Positions 53,943 through 63,514 of a stretch of 64,000 nucleotides of DNA are shown piece after piece. The notes beneath the pieces are model-generated. The model was given only the letters and a program-made list of their open reading frames with translations, was not told where the DNA came from and did not search any database. The position numbers and the translations under genes are program-made. Source of the stretch: Mesorhizobium sp. 113-3-3 (lineage in GTDB: Bacteria > Pseudomonadota > Alphaproteobacteria > Rhizobiales > Rhizobiaceae). Location: positions 1,988,501-2,052,500 of the forward strand of contig NZ_AP023243.1 in NCBI RefSeq assembly GCF_016756495.1. The letters run 5' to 3'. How positions within the stretch are numbered: position 1 is the first letter of the stretch; each line of letters opens with the position of its first letter.

Positions 53943-54788
53943 ATGACGCTTTTCGTCTTCTTCGCGGTGCTTGCCGCGGCCGCCATGCACGCGATCTGGA
54001 ACGCGTTGGTCAAAATCCATCTCGACCGCTTCCTGTCGATCACGCTGATGACATTGGGCATGGGCGCCGCCGCGCTCGTGGTGCTGCCTTTCGTCGAGGT
54101 CCCGAAGGCCGAGGTCTGGCCCTACATCATCGCCTCCGTCATTTTCCATATGGGCTACCGCACCTTCCTGATCGGCGCCTACCAGGCCGGCGATTTTGCC
54201 CAGACCTATCCGCTGGCGCGCGGCACCGCACCCTTGCTGGCGGCGATTGGCGGCATGTTCGTCGTCGCCGAAGTGCCGGCGCCGCTTGCCATAGTCGGCA
54301 TCCTGCTTTTGTCGGCCGGCACGCTGGTGATGTCGTTTCGCGGCGGCGCGCATCTGGAGAAGCTCAACCTGCGCGCCGTTGGCTTTGCCTTCGGCACATC
54401 TGTCTTCATCGCCAGCTATACGCTGTCCGACGGCAGCGGCGCACGGCTGGCGGCAACGGCGCAGAGCTATGCCGCATGGCTGTTCATCTGCGATGCCTTT
54501 GGCGCGCTGGTGCTGTGCCTCGCCGTCCGCGGGCCCAAGGCGCTTCCCGTGCTGGCGCGCGACTGGAAGACCGGGCTGTTCACCGGCGTGCTCAGCGGGG
54601 CGGCCTACTGGATCGTGATGTGGGCGATGACCAAGGCGCCGATCGCCTCGGTGGCGTCGCTGCGCGAGACCTCGATCCTGTTCGCCATGCTGATCTCGGT
54701 CTACGCGCTCGGCGAGAAGATGACGGGCTGGCGCGGCGCCGCCGCGCTCAGCATCGTCGCCGGGGTCATCGCGCTCCGGCTGGGTTAG
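53943..54788 (+). CDS. EamA-family (DMT) transporter
   Basis: Membrane protein of 281 residues with ten predicted helices in two EamA halves, of the drug/metabolite transporter superfamily. It starts MTLFVFFAVLAAAAMHAIWN and has AQTYPLARGTAPLLAAIGG, the usual end of helix 3-4, and a second-half equivalent ASVASLRETSILFAMLIS. It probably exports a metabolite; the substrate is unknown. It converges with the MFS gene seven bases downstream. Confidence 0.9.
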   Translation: MTLFVFFAVLAAAAMHAIWNALVKIHLDRFLSITLMTLGMGAAALVVLPFVEVPKAEVWPYIIASVIFHMGYRTFLIGAYQAGDFAQTYPLARGTAPLLAAIGGMFVVAEVPAPLAIVGILLLSAGTLVMSFRGGAHLEKLNLRAVGFAFGTSVFIASYTLSDGSGARLAATAQSYAAWLFICDAFGALVLCLAVRGPKALPVLARDWKTGLFTGVLSGAAYWIVMWAMTKAPIASVASLRETSILFAMLISVYALGEKMTGWRGAAALSIVAGVIALRLG

Positions 54789-54795
54789 GCTGCGC

Positions 54796-56013
54796 TCAGC
54801 CCAGAACGGTCATCACCTGGCCGCGCCGTTCCGGACTGAAGCGGATGACGACGATGATGCAGACGGCGACCACGCCGGCGAAGAGCGCCAGCGCGTAGCC
54901 GTAGCTGCCTCCGGCGCTTTCGGCGATTCCGGCCTGATACGGACCGCCATAGGACGCCGCGAGATTGCCGGCCTGATAGATGAAGCCGGGTAAGGTTGCC
55001 CGCACCGAGCCGGGCGAGAGTTCATTCAGGTGCACAGGGATGACGCCCCAGGCGCCCTGGACCGCGACCTGCATGACGAAGGCGCCGATGGCCAGCATGA
55101 AGGGCGTGGTCGAGTAGGCCCAGAGCGGGATCGACGGCAACGCGATCAGGCAGGCGAGGGTGATGGCGTTGACGCGGCCGATCTTCTCCGACAGCGCGCC
55201 GAAGGCCAGGCCGCCGACGATGGCGCCGAGATTGGCGACGATGGTGATCCAGCTCACCGTGTGTGGATCGAAGCCGTGCTGCTTCTTCAGGAAGGTCGGG
55301 TAGAGATCCTGCGTGCCGTGGCTGAAGAAGTTGAAGAACATCATCAGCACGACGGCATAGAGCGCCACGCCCCAGTGCTTCTGCAGCGTTTCCAGGAGCC
55401 CCGGCTTGACGGACTTCTGCGCCTCGACGAAGGCCGGCGATTCCGGCACATGCGAGCGGATGAACAGCACGATCAGCGCCGGCACGAAGGAGAGCAGGAA
55501 CATGGCGCGCCAGCCGATCGTGTAGCCGCCGATCGTCTGCTGGTAGAGCAGGCCATAGACCACCGCCGCCAAGAGGTAACCGGCCGGATAACCGCATTGC
55601 AGGATGCCGGAGACGAAGCCGCGGGCGCTCGGTGGAACGGATTCCATGGCGAGCGAACTGCCAAGGCCCCATTCGCCGCCCATGGCGATGCCGAACAGCG
55701 CGCGCAAGGCGAGGAAAATGCCGAGATTGGGCGAGAAGGCGGCGAGCGCGCCGATCACCGAATAGCTGACGATGTTGAGCATCAGAATGGGCTTGCGCCC
55801 ATATTTGTCGGCGAGCATGCCAAAGAAAAACGCGCCGATGAAGCGCGTCGCCAAGGTCAGGAACAGTGCCTTCGAGACCGCCGGGACATCAGTGTGGAAT
55901 TCACTCGCAATATCGGTGAGCAGGAACGTCAGAAGGAAGAAATCAAAAGCATCGAGCGTCCAGCCCAGGAATGAGGCCAGAACGGTTTTCTTCTGCTCGG
56001 CAGTGAGATTCAA
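54796..56013 (-). CDS. MFS carboxylate/sialate:H+ symporter (SHS type)
   Basis: MFS protein of 405 residues with 12 helices. FLGWTLDAFDFFLLTFLLTDI, ADKYGRKPILMLNIVSYSV and GGEWGLGSSLAMESVPPSARG are typical of the sialate:H+ symporter (NanT/JEN1-like) branch that takes up organic acids. The start is a TTG at 56013 with AAAGGAGG five bases upstream, one of the best ribosome sites in the region; no ATG is near. It ends the minus-strand sugar/GMC gene set and may import or export an oxidised sugar acid. Confidence 0.88.
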   Translation of the reverse strand: MNLTAEQKKTVLASFLGWTLDAFDFFLLTFLLTDIASEFHTDVPAVSKALFLTLATRFIGAFFFGMLADKYGRKPILMLNIVSYSVIGALAAFSPNLGIFLALRALFGIAMGGEWGLGSSLAMESVPPSARGFVSGILQCGYPAGYLLAAVVYGLLYQQTIGGYTIGWRAMFLLSFVPALIVLFIRSHVPESPAFVEAQKSVKPGLLETLQKHWGVALYAVVLMMFFNFFSHGTQDLYPTFLKKQHGFDPHTVSWITIVANLGAIVGGLAFGALSEKIGRVNAITLACLIALPSIPLWAYSTTPFMLAIGAFVMQVAVQGAWGVIPVHLNELSPGSVRATLPGFIYQAGNLAASYGGPYQAGIAESAGGSYGYALALFAGVVAVCIIVVIRFSPERRGQVMTVLG

Positions 56014-56103
56014 GGCGTCCTCCTTTGGTGCCCCCAAAGGAACGATATGTCGCCCTGCTCGCAAAAGAGAACAGCGATCAGCCGGCTTTCGAAGAACCGC
56101 CGG

Positions 56104-56421
56104 TCACTTTTTCGTAAGGTCGAGATCGAAGACTATCAGTCCATCCGTGCCGCCTTCGAGCGCGGCGACCAGGCGGGCGCCGGCTCGCTGATGGGCTTCA
56201 TGGACCAGATAGGCGTCGCGCGCGGCGGCATCGCGGAAATCGATGGTGAAGCCATGGCCAAAGCCGCGCGCGAAGGGTTCCGGGCTGACATTGGCGCTGA
56301 AGTGGACGGCATCCATGCCGTCGATCACCTGCCGCAGCGCTTCGAGGTCGGCATGGATCGCCGCGCGCTCGCTGTCGGGGGCGTCGCTACGAAACCTGAC
56401 GAAGACACAGTGCCTGATCAT
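56104..56421 (-). CDS. Dabb (stress-responsive alpha/beta barrel) protein
   Basis: Small protein of 105 residues of the Dabb family. It begins MIRHCVFVRFRSDA and has GHGFTIDFRDAAARDAYLVH, the typical dimeric barrel motif. These proteins are cytoplasmic dimers of uncertain function, sometimes fused or linked to sugar-oxidation genes. The ATG at 56421 follows AAGGGA. It begins 11 bases after the GMC oxidoreductase on the same strand, which suggests cotranscription. Confidence 0.85.
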   Translation of the reverse strand: MIRHCVFVRFRSDAPDSERAAIHADLEALRQVIDGMDAVHFSANVSPEPFARGFGHGFTIDFRDAAARDAYLVHEAHQRAGARLVAALEGGTDGLIVFDLDLTKK

Positions 56422-56432
56422 TTTCTTTCCCT

Positions 56433-58061
56433 TCAAGCGGCTCGGTTGCCGGAAAACACCGCCGGCGGCAGCGGCTCGCGGCCGAGGATCAGGTCGGCAC
56501 CCTTTTCGCCGACCATGATGGTCGGTGCATTGGTGTTGGAGGAGGGCACGCGCGGCATTACCGAGGCGTCGCAGACGCGCAGGCCTTCGATGCCGCGCAA
56601 CCGCAAATCCGGCGTCACCACGGCCATGTCGTCATGGCCCATGCGACAGGTGCCGACAGGATGATGGTCGGTCTTTGAGCTGCGGCAGGCGTAGTCGAAC
56701 AACTCGTCATCGCTGGCGAGGGTCGGGCCGGGCAGCACCTCGCGCAGCACGTAGGGGGCAAGCGCCTTCTGCCGCATGATCTCACGCGCCAGCCGCAATC
56801 CCTTGATCGACATGGCGCGGTCATAGGGATCGGACCAGTAGTTGGGATCGATCAGCGGGTGGTCGGCCGGGTCGGCGCTCTTCAGCCGCACCGTGCCGCG
56901 CGAGCGCGGCCGCAGGAAGGCCGAATTCAAGGTGACGCCGGGGTTTTTCAGCTTCTCGACGCCGGCCTCGATGCCGGATCCCAGGCCAAGATGGAACTGG
57001 ATGTCGGGCGAGGCGGCGGTCGGGTCGGCGTACCAGAAGCCGCCGGTCTCGAACAGGCTGGAGGCCACCGGCCCTTTCTTCAGCAGCAGGTATTGCAGGC
57101 CGGCCCAGGCCGTGCGGTGCAGCTTGGCATAATTGTCGTAGGTGTGGTCGCCGGTGCATTCGGCGATGACGAACAGGTCGAGATGGTCCTGCATGTTGGA
57201 GCCGACGCCGGGCAGGTCGTGAATGGGTGTGACCCCCACCGACTTCAGATGATCGGCCGGGCCGATGCCCGACTGCATCAACAGCTTCGGCGAGCCGATG
57301 GCGCCGGACGAGACGATCACCTCGCGCTCGGCACGCAGGATTTTCTTTTCGCCGCCCGGCCGGTCGACGATTTCAACGCCGACAGCGCGGCCCTTCTCGA
57401 CGACGATGCGGGTCACCAGCACGTCGGTCTTGACCGTCAGGTTCTTGCGGGCGCGGATCGGCTTGAGATAGGCAACCGAGGCGGAGGAGCGCCGGGCGTC
57501 CTTCTGCGTCAGCTGGTAGTAGCCGACACCTTCCTGGGCAGCGCCGTTGAAGTCCGGATTGAAGGGAATGCCCATCTCCTGTCCGGCGCGGAAATAGGCC
57601 TCGCAGATCGGCAGCGGCGAGATCGGGTTCGACACGCCGAGCGGACCCTGGTCGCCGTGAAAATCGTTGGCGTAGCGCTGGTTGTTCTCGGCGCGTTTGA
57701 AATAGGGCAGCACGTCGCGGTAGCCCCAGCCGGTCAGCCCCTCTTCCTTCTCCCAGGCGTCGTAGTCGCGCGCATTGCCGCGCGTGTAGATCTGGGCGTT
57801 GATGGAGGAGCCGCCGCCGACGACCTTGGCCTGCGTGTACCAGAAGACGCGGTCCTTCATGTTTTTCTGCGGGACGGTCGACCAGCCCCAGGACGCAATA
57901 CCCCTAGTCATCTTGGCGAAGCCCGCCGGCATATGGATGTAGGGGTGCCAGTCCTTGCCGCCGGCTTCGAGCAGTAGCACGGAATTCGAGGGATCCTCGC
58001 TCAGCCGGTTGGCCAGAACGCAGCCGGCCGGACCGGCGCCCACGATGATGTAGTCGGTCAT
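56433..58061 (-). CDS. GMC-family FAD oxidoreductase (choline dehydrogenase-like)
   Basis: FAD-dependent alcohol dehydrogenase of 542 residues. The dinucleotide motif IIVGAGPAGCVLANRL is at the N-terminus. KVVGGGSSINAQIYTRG is GMC signature 1, and SSGAIGSPKLLMQSGIG is signature 2. The catalytic His lies in HHPVGTCRMG near 470, with SSNTNAPTIMVGEKGA at the end. The ATG at 58061 has GGATGAG upstream; a GTG four codons earlier is possible. It lies 12 bases after an SDR gene and is intact, in contrast to the second GMC gene nearby. Confidence 0.92.
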   Translation of the reverse strand: MTDYIIVGAGPAGCVLANRLSEDPSNSVLLLEAGGKDWHPYIHMPAGFAKMTRGIASWGWSTVPQKNMKDRVFWYTQAKVVGGGSSINAQIYTRGNARDYDAWEKEEGLTGWGYRDVLPYFKRAENNQRYANDFHGDQGPLGVSNPISPLPICEAYFRAGQEMGIPFNPDFNGAAQEGVGYYQLTQKDARRSSASVAYLKPIRARKNLTVKTDVLVTRIVVEKGRAVGVEIVDRPGGEKKILRAEREVIVSSGAIGSPKLLMQSGIGPADHLKSVGVTPIHDLPGVGSNMQDHLDLFVIAECTGDHTYDNYAKLHRTAWAGLQYLLLKKGPVASSLFETGGFWYADPTAASPDIQFHLGLGSGIEAGVEKLKNPGVTLNSAFLRPRSRGTVRLKSADPADHPLIDPNYWSDPYDRAMSIKGLRLAREIMRQKALAPYVLREVLPGPTLASDDELFDYACRSSKTDHHPVGTCRMGHDDMAVVTPDLRLRGIEGLRVCDASVMPRVPSSNTNAPTIMVGEKGADLILGREPLPPAVFSGNRAA

Positions 58062-58073
58062 TGTCTCATCCAC

Positions 58074-58835
58074 TTACAGCCGCGGCACGGAAAGCGCGCC
58101 GTCGACATTGATGATAGAGCCGGTCGAAAAGCCGAGCTTGCCGGCGGCAAGCGTCGCCACGACCGCACCGATGTCCGAGGCTTCGCCCCAGCGTTTGGCC
58201 GGCACCAGGCCGCCATCGATCAAGGCATCGTATTTGGCGGTCACGCCTGCCGTCATGTCGGTGCGGATGATGCCCGGCCGGACCTCGAAGACGCCGATGT
58301 TTTCGGAGGCGAGCCTGAGCGCCAGGTTCTTCACCCACATGGAAAGCCCGGCCTTGGAGATGCAGTAGTCGGAGCGTTCCGGTGAGGCCATCTCGGCGCT
58401 GATCGAGGTAATGGTGATGATCGATCTTGCGTGGCCGCCGGGTGTGGCCAGCATTGCCTTGGCGACGGCCTGGCTGAGGAACACGGTGCCGCGCAGGTTG
58501 ATATCAAGCGTGCGGTCGAAATTCTCCGGCTTCAGCTCCAGAAGATCACCACGCACCACCGCGCCGACGCCGGCATTGTTGACGAGGCAGTCGATGCGGC
58601 CGAAGGCGCGCATGGCGGCATCGACAAGTGGGGCGTGGTTGGCGAGATCGGCGATGTCGCATCGGGCGTAGGCAAACTTCGCGCCGCGTGCGGCAATATT
58701 GGAGGCGACGCTATCGTCGTGCTTCTCCGCGAGGTCGGCGACCAGAATGTCGAAGCCGGCATCGGCCAGCGCCTCGGCGCAGGCCAGCCCGATGCCGCGC
58801 GCGGCGCCGGTGACGATGGCCGCGGGGCGGGTCAT
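58074..58835 (-). CDS. SDR-family oxidoreductase in the sugar/GMC cluster
   Basis: Classical SDR of 253 residues: VTGAARGIGLACAEALADAG (about 8-27), CDIADL, CLVNNAGVG, the Ser in ITSISAEMASPERS and the YCISKAGLSMW Tyr/Lys, ending STGSIINVDGALSVPRL. It starts within the stop of the broken GMC gene (ATGA overlap). The reading frame is intact. It probably oxidises or reduces a sugar or polyol handled by the neighbouring importer and GMC enzymes. Confidence 0.9.
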   Translation of the reverse strand: MTRPAAIVTGAARGIGLACAEALADAGFDILVADLAEKHDDSVASNIAARGAKFAYARCDIADLANHAPLVDAAMRAFGRIDCLVNNAGVGAVVRGDLLELKPENFDRTLDINLRGTVFLSQAVAKAMLATPGGHARSIITITSISAEMASPERSDYCISKAGLSMWVKNLALRLASENIGVFEVRPGIIRTDMTAGVTAKYDALIDGGLVPAKRWGEASDIGAVVATLAAGKLGFSTGSIINVDGALSVPRL

Positions 58836-60245
58836 GCGGCAAGCTCCACCTTGCGGATGTGGTCCGCCACCCGCAACGCCTGAGCGGCGATAGACAGGGC
58901 CGGGTTGACCGCAGCCGAGTTCGGCAAAAAACTGGCATCGACGACGAACAGGTTCTGGTGGTCGAAGGCGCGGCAGAAGGGATCGAGCGGGGAGGTTGCC
59001 GGATCGTCGCCCATTTTCACCGTGCCGCACTGGTGCGAGGGCGTGCGCTTGTCGAAGGGACGAGACAGCACGATGGGATAACCGCAGGCGCGGAAGTTTT
59101 CGCGCATCACCTTGGTCAGCCCGTCCAGCGATTGCATGTTGGAGCGCCGCCACTGCATGACGATGTCCTTGCCGTCGACCATGATGCGGCTTTCGGGATC
59201 GGGCAGGTCCTCGCACATCAGGTACCAGTCGACGGCATGTCCGGCCATGTAATCCAGCGCGAATTTCGGCATCGTCTTCACATTGGCCTTGAGCATGTTG
59301 CCGTCGATCTTGCCGAGCAGCTGGACATTGCCGAGCGGCTTGCCGCCCTTGCCGTCCGTGAGATAATAGTCGTTCAACATCAGCGTCTTCTGGTAGACGG
59401 CATCGTTCCTGCGGCGCGGGTCGATGGCCAGCATGGCGCTGGAATTGTGGTTCATGAAATTGCGCCCGACCTGGTCGGAGCGGTTGGCGAGGCCCTTGCC
59501 ATCGGACGAAGGCGAGCGCAGCAGGATGACGGCGGAATTGACCGCGCCGGCGGACAGGATGACCAGTTTTGGCGACACTTTCTTCGCCTCGCCATTCTGC
59601 CGGTAGTGGATCGCGGCGATGTTTTTGCCGTCGGGCGCCGCCTCGAGATACTCGACGTGGCAGCCGGTCTCGAGGCGGATGTTGCCATCCTTGAGCGCCG
59701 CCGCCAGCGGCGCTGTCTGGGCGTCCATCTTGCCCTGGCCGGTGTTGGGAAAGGCGTCCCAGCCGGTCCGGCCTTCCCTGAGCCAGGTGTCGATGTCGAC
59801 GCCGAGCGGCAGCGAGGCCGGGTGCAGGCCGAGGCCTTTGAGCTCAGCGCGGGCGCGGGCGATCGGCGCTTCGTCGGGTACAGGCTTGAAGGCGTAAGGG
59901 ATCGAGTGGAACGGTTCGGTCGGGTCCTCGCCCAGCGCGCCGCGCACGCGAAACAGCTGCTCGGCTTGGGAATACCAGGGCTCGAACTCTTCATAGGAAA
60001 ACGGCCAGGCCGGCGAGACGCCGCCAAAGTGCTCCATCGCGGAGAAATCTTCCTTGCGGTAGCGGATCAGCACCGCGCCGTAGAATTTGGAATTGCCACC
60101 GTCGTGTGTCGCGGGCATGCGGGGTTGCCGGCAAAGGCTCGCCGCGCTCCAGCATCAGGATCGAGGCGCCGCTGCCGGCCAGACCGGAGGCGATCGTGGC
60201 GCCGCCAATGCCGGAGCCGATGATGACGATGTCCGGATTTGTCAT
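58832..60245 (-). pseudogene. Broken GMC-family oxidoreductase (frameshift/deletion)
   Basis: Two out-of-frame pieces of one GMC oxidoreductase. The N-terminal piece (60245 down to about 60108) has MTNPDIVIIGSGIGGATIAS and ERGEPLPATPHARD. The rest, in a frame shifted by one, runs from about 60103 (DGGNSKFYGAVLIRYR) to the stop at 58832 and includes SHQCGTVKMG and SAAVNPALSIAAQALR. As I recall the family, about 30 residues are expected between the pieces, so some 100 bases seem to be missing, not just one base. The cause could be a true deletion or an assembly or consensus error. The FAD domain would be broken either way. Confidence 0.8.
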
Positions 60246-60332
60246 GGCCTAAATCGCGTCCTGACGCGCTTCAGGTTTTTGTTTTGATGCATGTCGTTGC
60301 CCCAAAACCGAGTCCACTTTTGGGCGACATAC
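60246..60332. repeat. Rhizobial-type intergenic palindromic repeat
   Basis: The segment contains CGCTTCAGGTTTTTGTTTTG followed by the inverted pair ATGTCGTTGCCCCAAAA (60291-60307) and TTTTGGGCGACAT (60318-60330); they pair over 13 bases with a short bulge. I recognise this text from many Mesorhizobium-type intergenic regions. It sits four bases past the stop of the ABC ATPase and just before the broken GMC gene, so it could protect the 3' end of the transporter mRNA. Confidence 0.65.
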
Positions 60333-60333
60333 A

Positions 60334-61449
60334 TCAGCGGATGCGGTTTTCGGTCGCCGGATCGAAGAACACCGCCTTGGTCAGGTTGAAGGCGAGCGGC
60401 GTGCTGGTGCCCGGCTGGATGTTGGCGTCGGCGCGCAGCCGCGCCACCACGCCCTTGCCGCCGAGATTGGTCACCGCAAAGGTGTCCGAGCCCGCCGGCT
60501 CGACGACTTCGATGTGCAGGTCGGCGGTGGCGATGTTGGAGGCATTGCGCTCGGCGCCCTCCGGATCGGTCAGCGCTTCCGGCCGCACGCCGAAGATGAT
60601 CTGTTTGCCCTGGAATGCCGAGAGACCCGCCGGCGCATTGGCCATCGGCAGCGTGATCGGTTCGCGCGCCTCGCGTTGCAGCACGACGGACAGCGCATTG
60701 CCCGAGGTGGCGATGGTCGCCGGGATCAGGTTCATGGCCGGCGAGCCCATGAAGTCGGCGACGAACAAATTGGTGGGGTTGTTGTAGATCTCGGCCGGGG
60801 TACCGAACTGCTGCACCTCGCCGTCGCGCATGACCGCGATCTTGGTCGCCAGCGTCATCGCCTCGATCTGGTCGTGGGTGACGTAGACAATGGTGGTGCC
60901 TGTGGTGGCGTGCAGGCGCTTGATCTCGATGCGCATGTCGACGCGCAGCTTGGCGTCGAGGTTGGAGAGCGGCTCGTCGAACAGGAACAGCTTGGGGTCG
61001 CGCACCAGCGCCCGGCCCATGGCGACGCGCTGGCGTTGGCCGCCGGAGAGCTGGCTCGGCTTGCGTTGCAGGAGATGACCGATCTGGAGGACCTTCGCCA
61101 CCTTGTCGATCGCCTTCTGGCGCTCGTCGGCCGGGACGCCGCGCATCTCCATGCCAAACGAGATGTTCCCGGCCACCGTCATGTTCGGATAGAGCGCATA
61201 GCTCTGGAACACCATGGCGATGTCGCGCTTGGACGGATGCAGATCGTTGATGGCGCGGCCGTCGACGCGGATCTCGCCCTCGGTGATCTGCTCCAGGCCG
61301 GCGATGGTGTTGAGCAGTGTGGACTTGCCGCAGCCGGACGGGCCGACCAGCACCAGGAAGCCGCCTTTTTCGAGCTCGACATCGATGCCCTTCAGGATCT
61401 CAACATTCCCGAAGCGCTTCTTCAGCCCATCAATTTCCAGAAAAGCCAT
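60334..61449 (-). CDS. Sugar ABC importer ATP-binding protein (UgpC/MalK type)
   Basis: ATPase of 371 residues. Walker A VGPSGCGKSTLL (about 36-47), VFQSYALYPNMTV, signature LSGGQRQRVAMGRALV, Walker B LFLFDEPLSNLDA and YVTHDQIEAM, then the MalK-type C-terminal regulatory/TOBE domains (about 235-371). The ATG at 61449 fits homology. It follows two permease genes on the same strand and energises the sugar importer. Confidence 0.94.
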   Translation of the reverse strand: MAFLEIDGLKKRFGNVEILKGIDVELEKGGFLVLVGPSGCGKSTLLNTIAGLEQITEGEIRVDGRAINDLHPSKRDIAMVFQSYALYPNMTVAGNISFGMEMRGVPADERQKAIDKVAKVLQIGHLLQRKPSQLSGGQRQRVAMGRALVRDPKLFLFDEPLSNLDAKLRVDMRIEIKRLHATTGTTIVYVTHDQIEAMTLATKIAVMRDGEVQQFGTPAEIYNNPTNLFVADFMGSPAMNLIPATIATSGNALSVVLQREAREPITLPMANAPAGLSAFQGKQIIFGVRPEALTDPEGAERNASNIATADLHIEVVEPAGSDTFAVTNLGGKGVVARLRADANIQPGTSTPLAFNLTKAVFFDPATENRIR

Positions 61450-61469
61450 GGTCGTTCCTTCTGAATTGG

Positions 61470-62414
61470 TCAGCCTTTGACCGCGCCCGCCATCAGCCCG
61501 CGCACGAAATAGCGGCCGGCGACGACATAGACGATCAGGGTGGGCAGAGCCGCGATCATCGCGGCCGCCATGTTGACGTTGTATTCGACGACGCCGGTCG
61601 AGGTGTTGACGACGTTGTTGAGCGCCACCGTCATCGGCATGGCGTCGCCGGTGCCGGCATAGGCGGACGCGAACAGGAAGTCGTTCCAGATGTTGGTGAA
61701 CTGGTAGATCACGGTGACGACGAAGATCGGCATCGAGTTCGGCAGCATGATGCGGCGGAAGATCTGGAAGAAGGAGGCGCCATCGACCTGCGCGGCCTTG
61801 ATCAGCTCGTTCGGGAACGCCTCGTAATAGTTGCGGAAGAACAAGGTGGTGAAGCCGATGCCGTAGACGACGTGGACGAAGACCAGATTGACCGTCGGGT
61901 TGCCGAGACCGAAGCTGGTGCCGACCGAGTTCTGCAGCGACACGCCGAAACGTCCGAGACTGCCGAGAATCGTCGCCATCGGCAAAAGCACCGACTGGAA
62001 CGGAATGAAGCAAGCAAACAGCATCAGGCCGAAGACCAGCGTCGCGCCGCGGAAACGCCATTTGGTCAGCACGTAGCCGTTGAGCGCGCCGAGCATTGTC
62101 GAGATCAGCACGGCGGGAACCACCATCTTGATCGAGTTCCAGAAATAGCCCTTGATGCCGGCGCAGGTGAGGCCGACGCAGGTCTCGCCCCAGGCCTTCA
62201 GCCACGGGTCGAAGGTCGGCGCCTTGGGCAGCGCCAGCATGTTGCCGTTCTGGATCTCGTCCATGGTCTTGAACGAGGTGACCAGCATGACGAAGAGCGG
62301 CATCAGGTAGAACAGCGCGAACAGCGCCAGGAGCCCATAGATGACGATGCGGTTGACGATCTTGGTGTTGATGCCGCCTGTGGCCTGGCGGGCAGGGGTG
62401 GCGACGGCGCTCAT
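61470..62414 (-). CDS. Sugar ABC importer permease (MalG/GtsC type)
   Basis: Permease of 314 residues with six helices. The long first loop after helix 1 includes ALPKAPTFDPWLKAWGE and a GLTCAGIKGYF segment, as in glucose/mannose-type importers. The EAA loop is EAFPNELIKAAQVDGASFFQ. It overlaps the first permease by four bases and precedes the ATPase by 20. It belongs to the CUT1 class of sugar importers. Confidence 0.93.
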   Translation of the reverse strand: MSAVATPARQATGGINTKIVNRIVIYGLLALFALFYLMPLFVMLVTSFKTMDEIQNGNMLALPKAPTFDPWLKAWGETCVGLTCAGIKGYFWNSIKMVVPAVLISTMLGALNGYVLTKWRFRGATLVFGLMLFACFIPFQSVLLPMATILGSLGRFGVSLQNSVGTSFGLGNPTVNLVFVHVVYGIGFTTLFFRNYYEAFPNELIKAAQVDGASFFQIFRRIMLPNSMPIFVVTVIYQFTNIWNDFLFASAYAGTGDAMPMTVALNNVVNTSTGVVEYNVNMAAAMIAALPTLIVYVVAGRYFVRGLMAGAVKG

Positions 62415-63361
62415 CGCGGCTTCTCCCTGAGTTCCGAATAGAGATAGGGCACGATGATGGCGACGATGGTCATCAGCATGATCACCGCACTGGCCGAACC
62501 GACGGCCATCTCGTTGCGCTTGAAGGTGTATTCGTACATGAAGTTGGACGGCAGCCAGGCCGAGCCGCCGGGGCCGCCTGAGGTCAGCGCCACAACCAGA
62601 TCGTACGACTTGATGGCGAGGTGCGCGAGCACAATGAAGGCCGACAGGAAGATTGGCCGCAGCAGCGGGATGACGATGCGGCGGTAGAGCTGGAAGGTGG
62701 TGGCGCCGTCGATCTGCGCCGCCTTCATGATCTCGCCGTCAATGCCGCGCAGGCCGGCCAGGAACATCGCCATGATGAAGCCGGAGGCCTGCCAGACGCC
62801 GGCGATGACCACCGTGTAGATGACGAAATCCTTGTTCTTGATCCAGTCGAAATGGAAGCTCGTCCAGCCCCATTGATGCAGCGTCTGCTCGAGGCCGAGA
62901 CCGGGATCGAGGAACCATTTCCAGGCGACGCCGGTGACGATGAAGGACAGCGCCATCGGGTAGAGATAGATCGGCCTCAGCACGCCTTCGCCGCGGATCT
63001 TCTGGTCGAGCAGGATGGCCAGGAACAGGCCGAGCGCCAGGCAGATCAGGATGTAGAGAAAGCCGAAAATGCCCATATTGGTGATCGACGTGTACCAGCT
63101 CGATGGCGGGTCGGTGTCGAAGGTCCAGCCCCACAGCCGCTGATAGGCGCGCGAACCGGTGATGACATAGGACGGGAAGGTCTTGGAATTAGTGAAGGAC
63201 AGATAGATGGTCCACAGGATGAAGCCGTAGACGAAGACGATGGTGATGGCGAAGCTCGGCGCCAGCACGATCTTCGGCAAGGCGTCCTGCAGGCGCGAGC
63301 GCACAGAGGGGCGCGACCGCTCCGGCGTCAGCTTGATCTGGCTTGTTGCTACCGTGCTCAT
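62411..63361 (-). CDS. Sugar ABC importer permease (MalF/GtsB type)
   Basis: Permease of 316 residues with six helices. It contains WTIYLSFTNSKTFPSYVITG and YPMALSFIVTGVAWKWFLDP, typical of the glucose/mannose (GtsB-like) branch of CUT1 importers, and the EAA loop GEIMKAAQIDGATTFQLYRR. A strong GGAGG precedes the ATG. It lies 153 bases after the binding-protein gene. Confidence 0.93.
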   Translation of the reverse strand: MSTVATSQIKLTPERSRPSVRSRLQDALPKIVLAPSFAITIVFVYGFILWTIYLSFTNSKTFPSYVITGSRAYQRLWGWTFDTDPPSSWYTSITNMGIFGFLYILICLALGLFLAILLDQKIRGEGVLRPIYLYPMALSFIVTGVAWKWFLDPGLGLEQTLHQWGWTSFHFDWIKNKDFVIYTVVIAGVWQASGFIMAMFLAGLRGIDGEIMKAAQIDGATTFQLYRRIVIPLLRPIFLSAFIVLAHLAIKSYDLVVALTSGGPGGSAWLPSNFMYEYTFKRNEMAVGSASAVIMLMTIVAIIVPYLYSELREKPR

Positions 63362-63514
63362 GAGCTCCTCCCGTTTCGGGTCGTCCGTGCTCTGCCGTCA
63401 GGCGGCAAGGCGGCCCGTGCATACGGGTCTTCGGTCGGCATGGTGTCGAGCCGGCCAATCGTTGAGATGAAACCTTCCCCGCCGAAGCGGGGAAGGCGTC
63501 TTCAGGTGTTGCGC

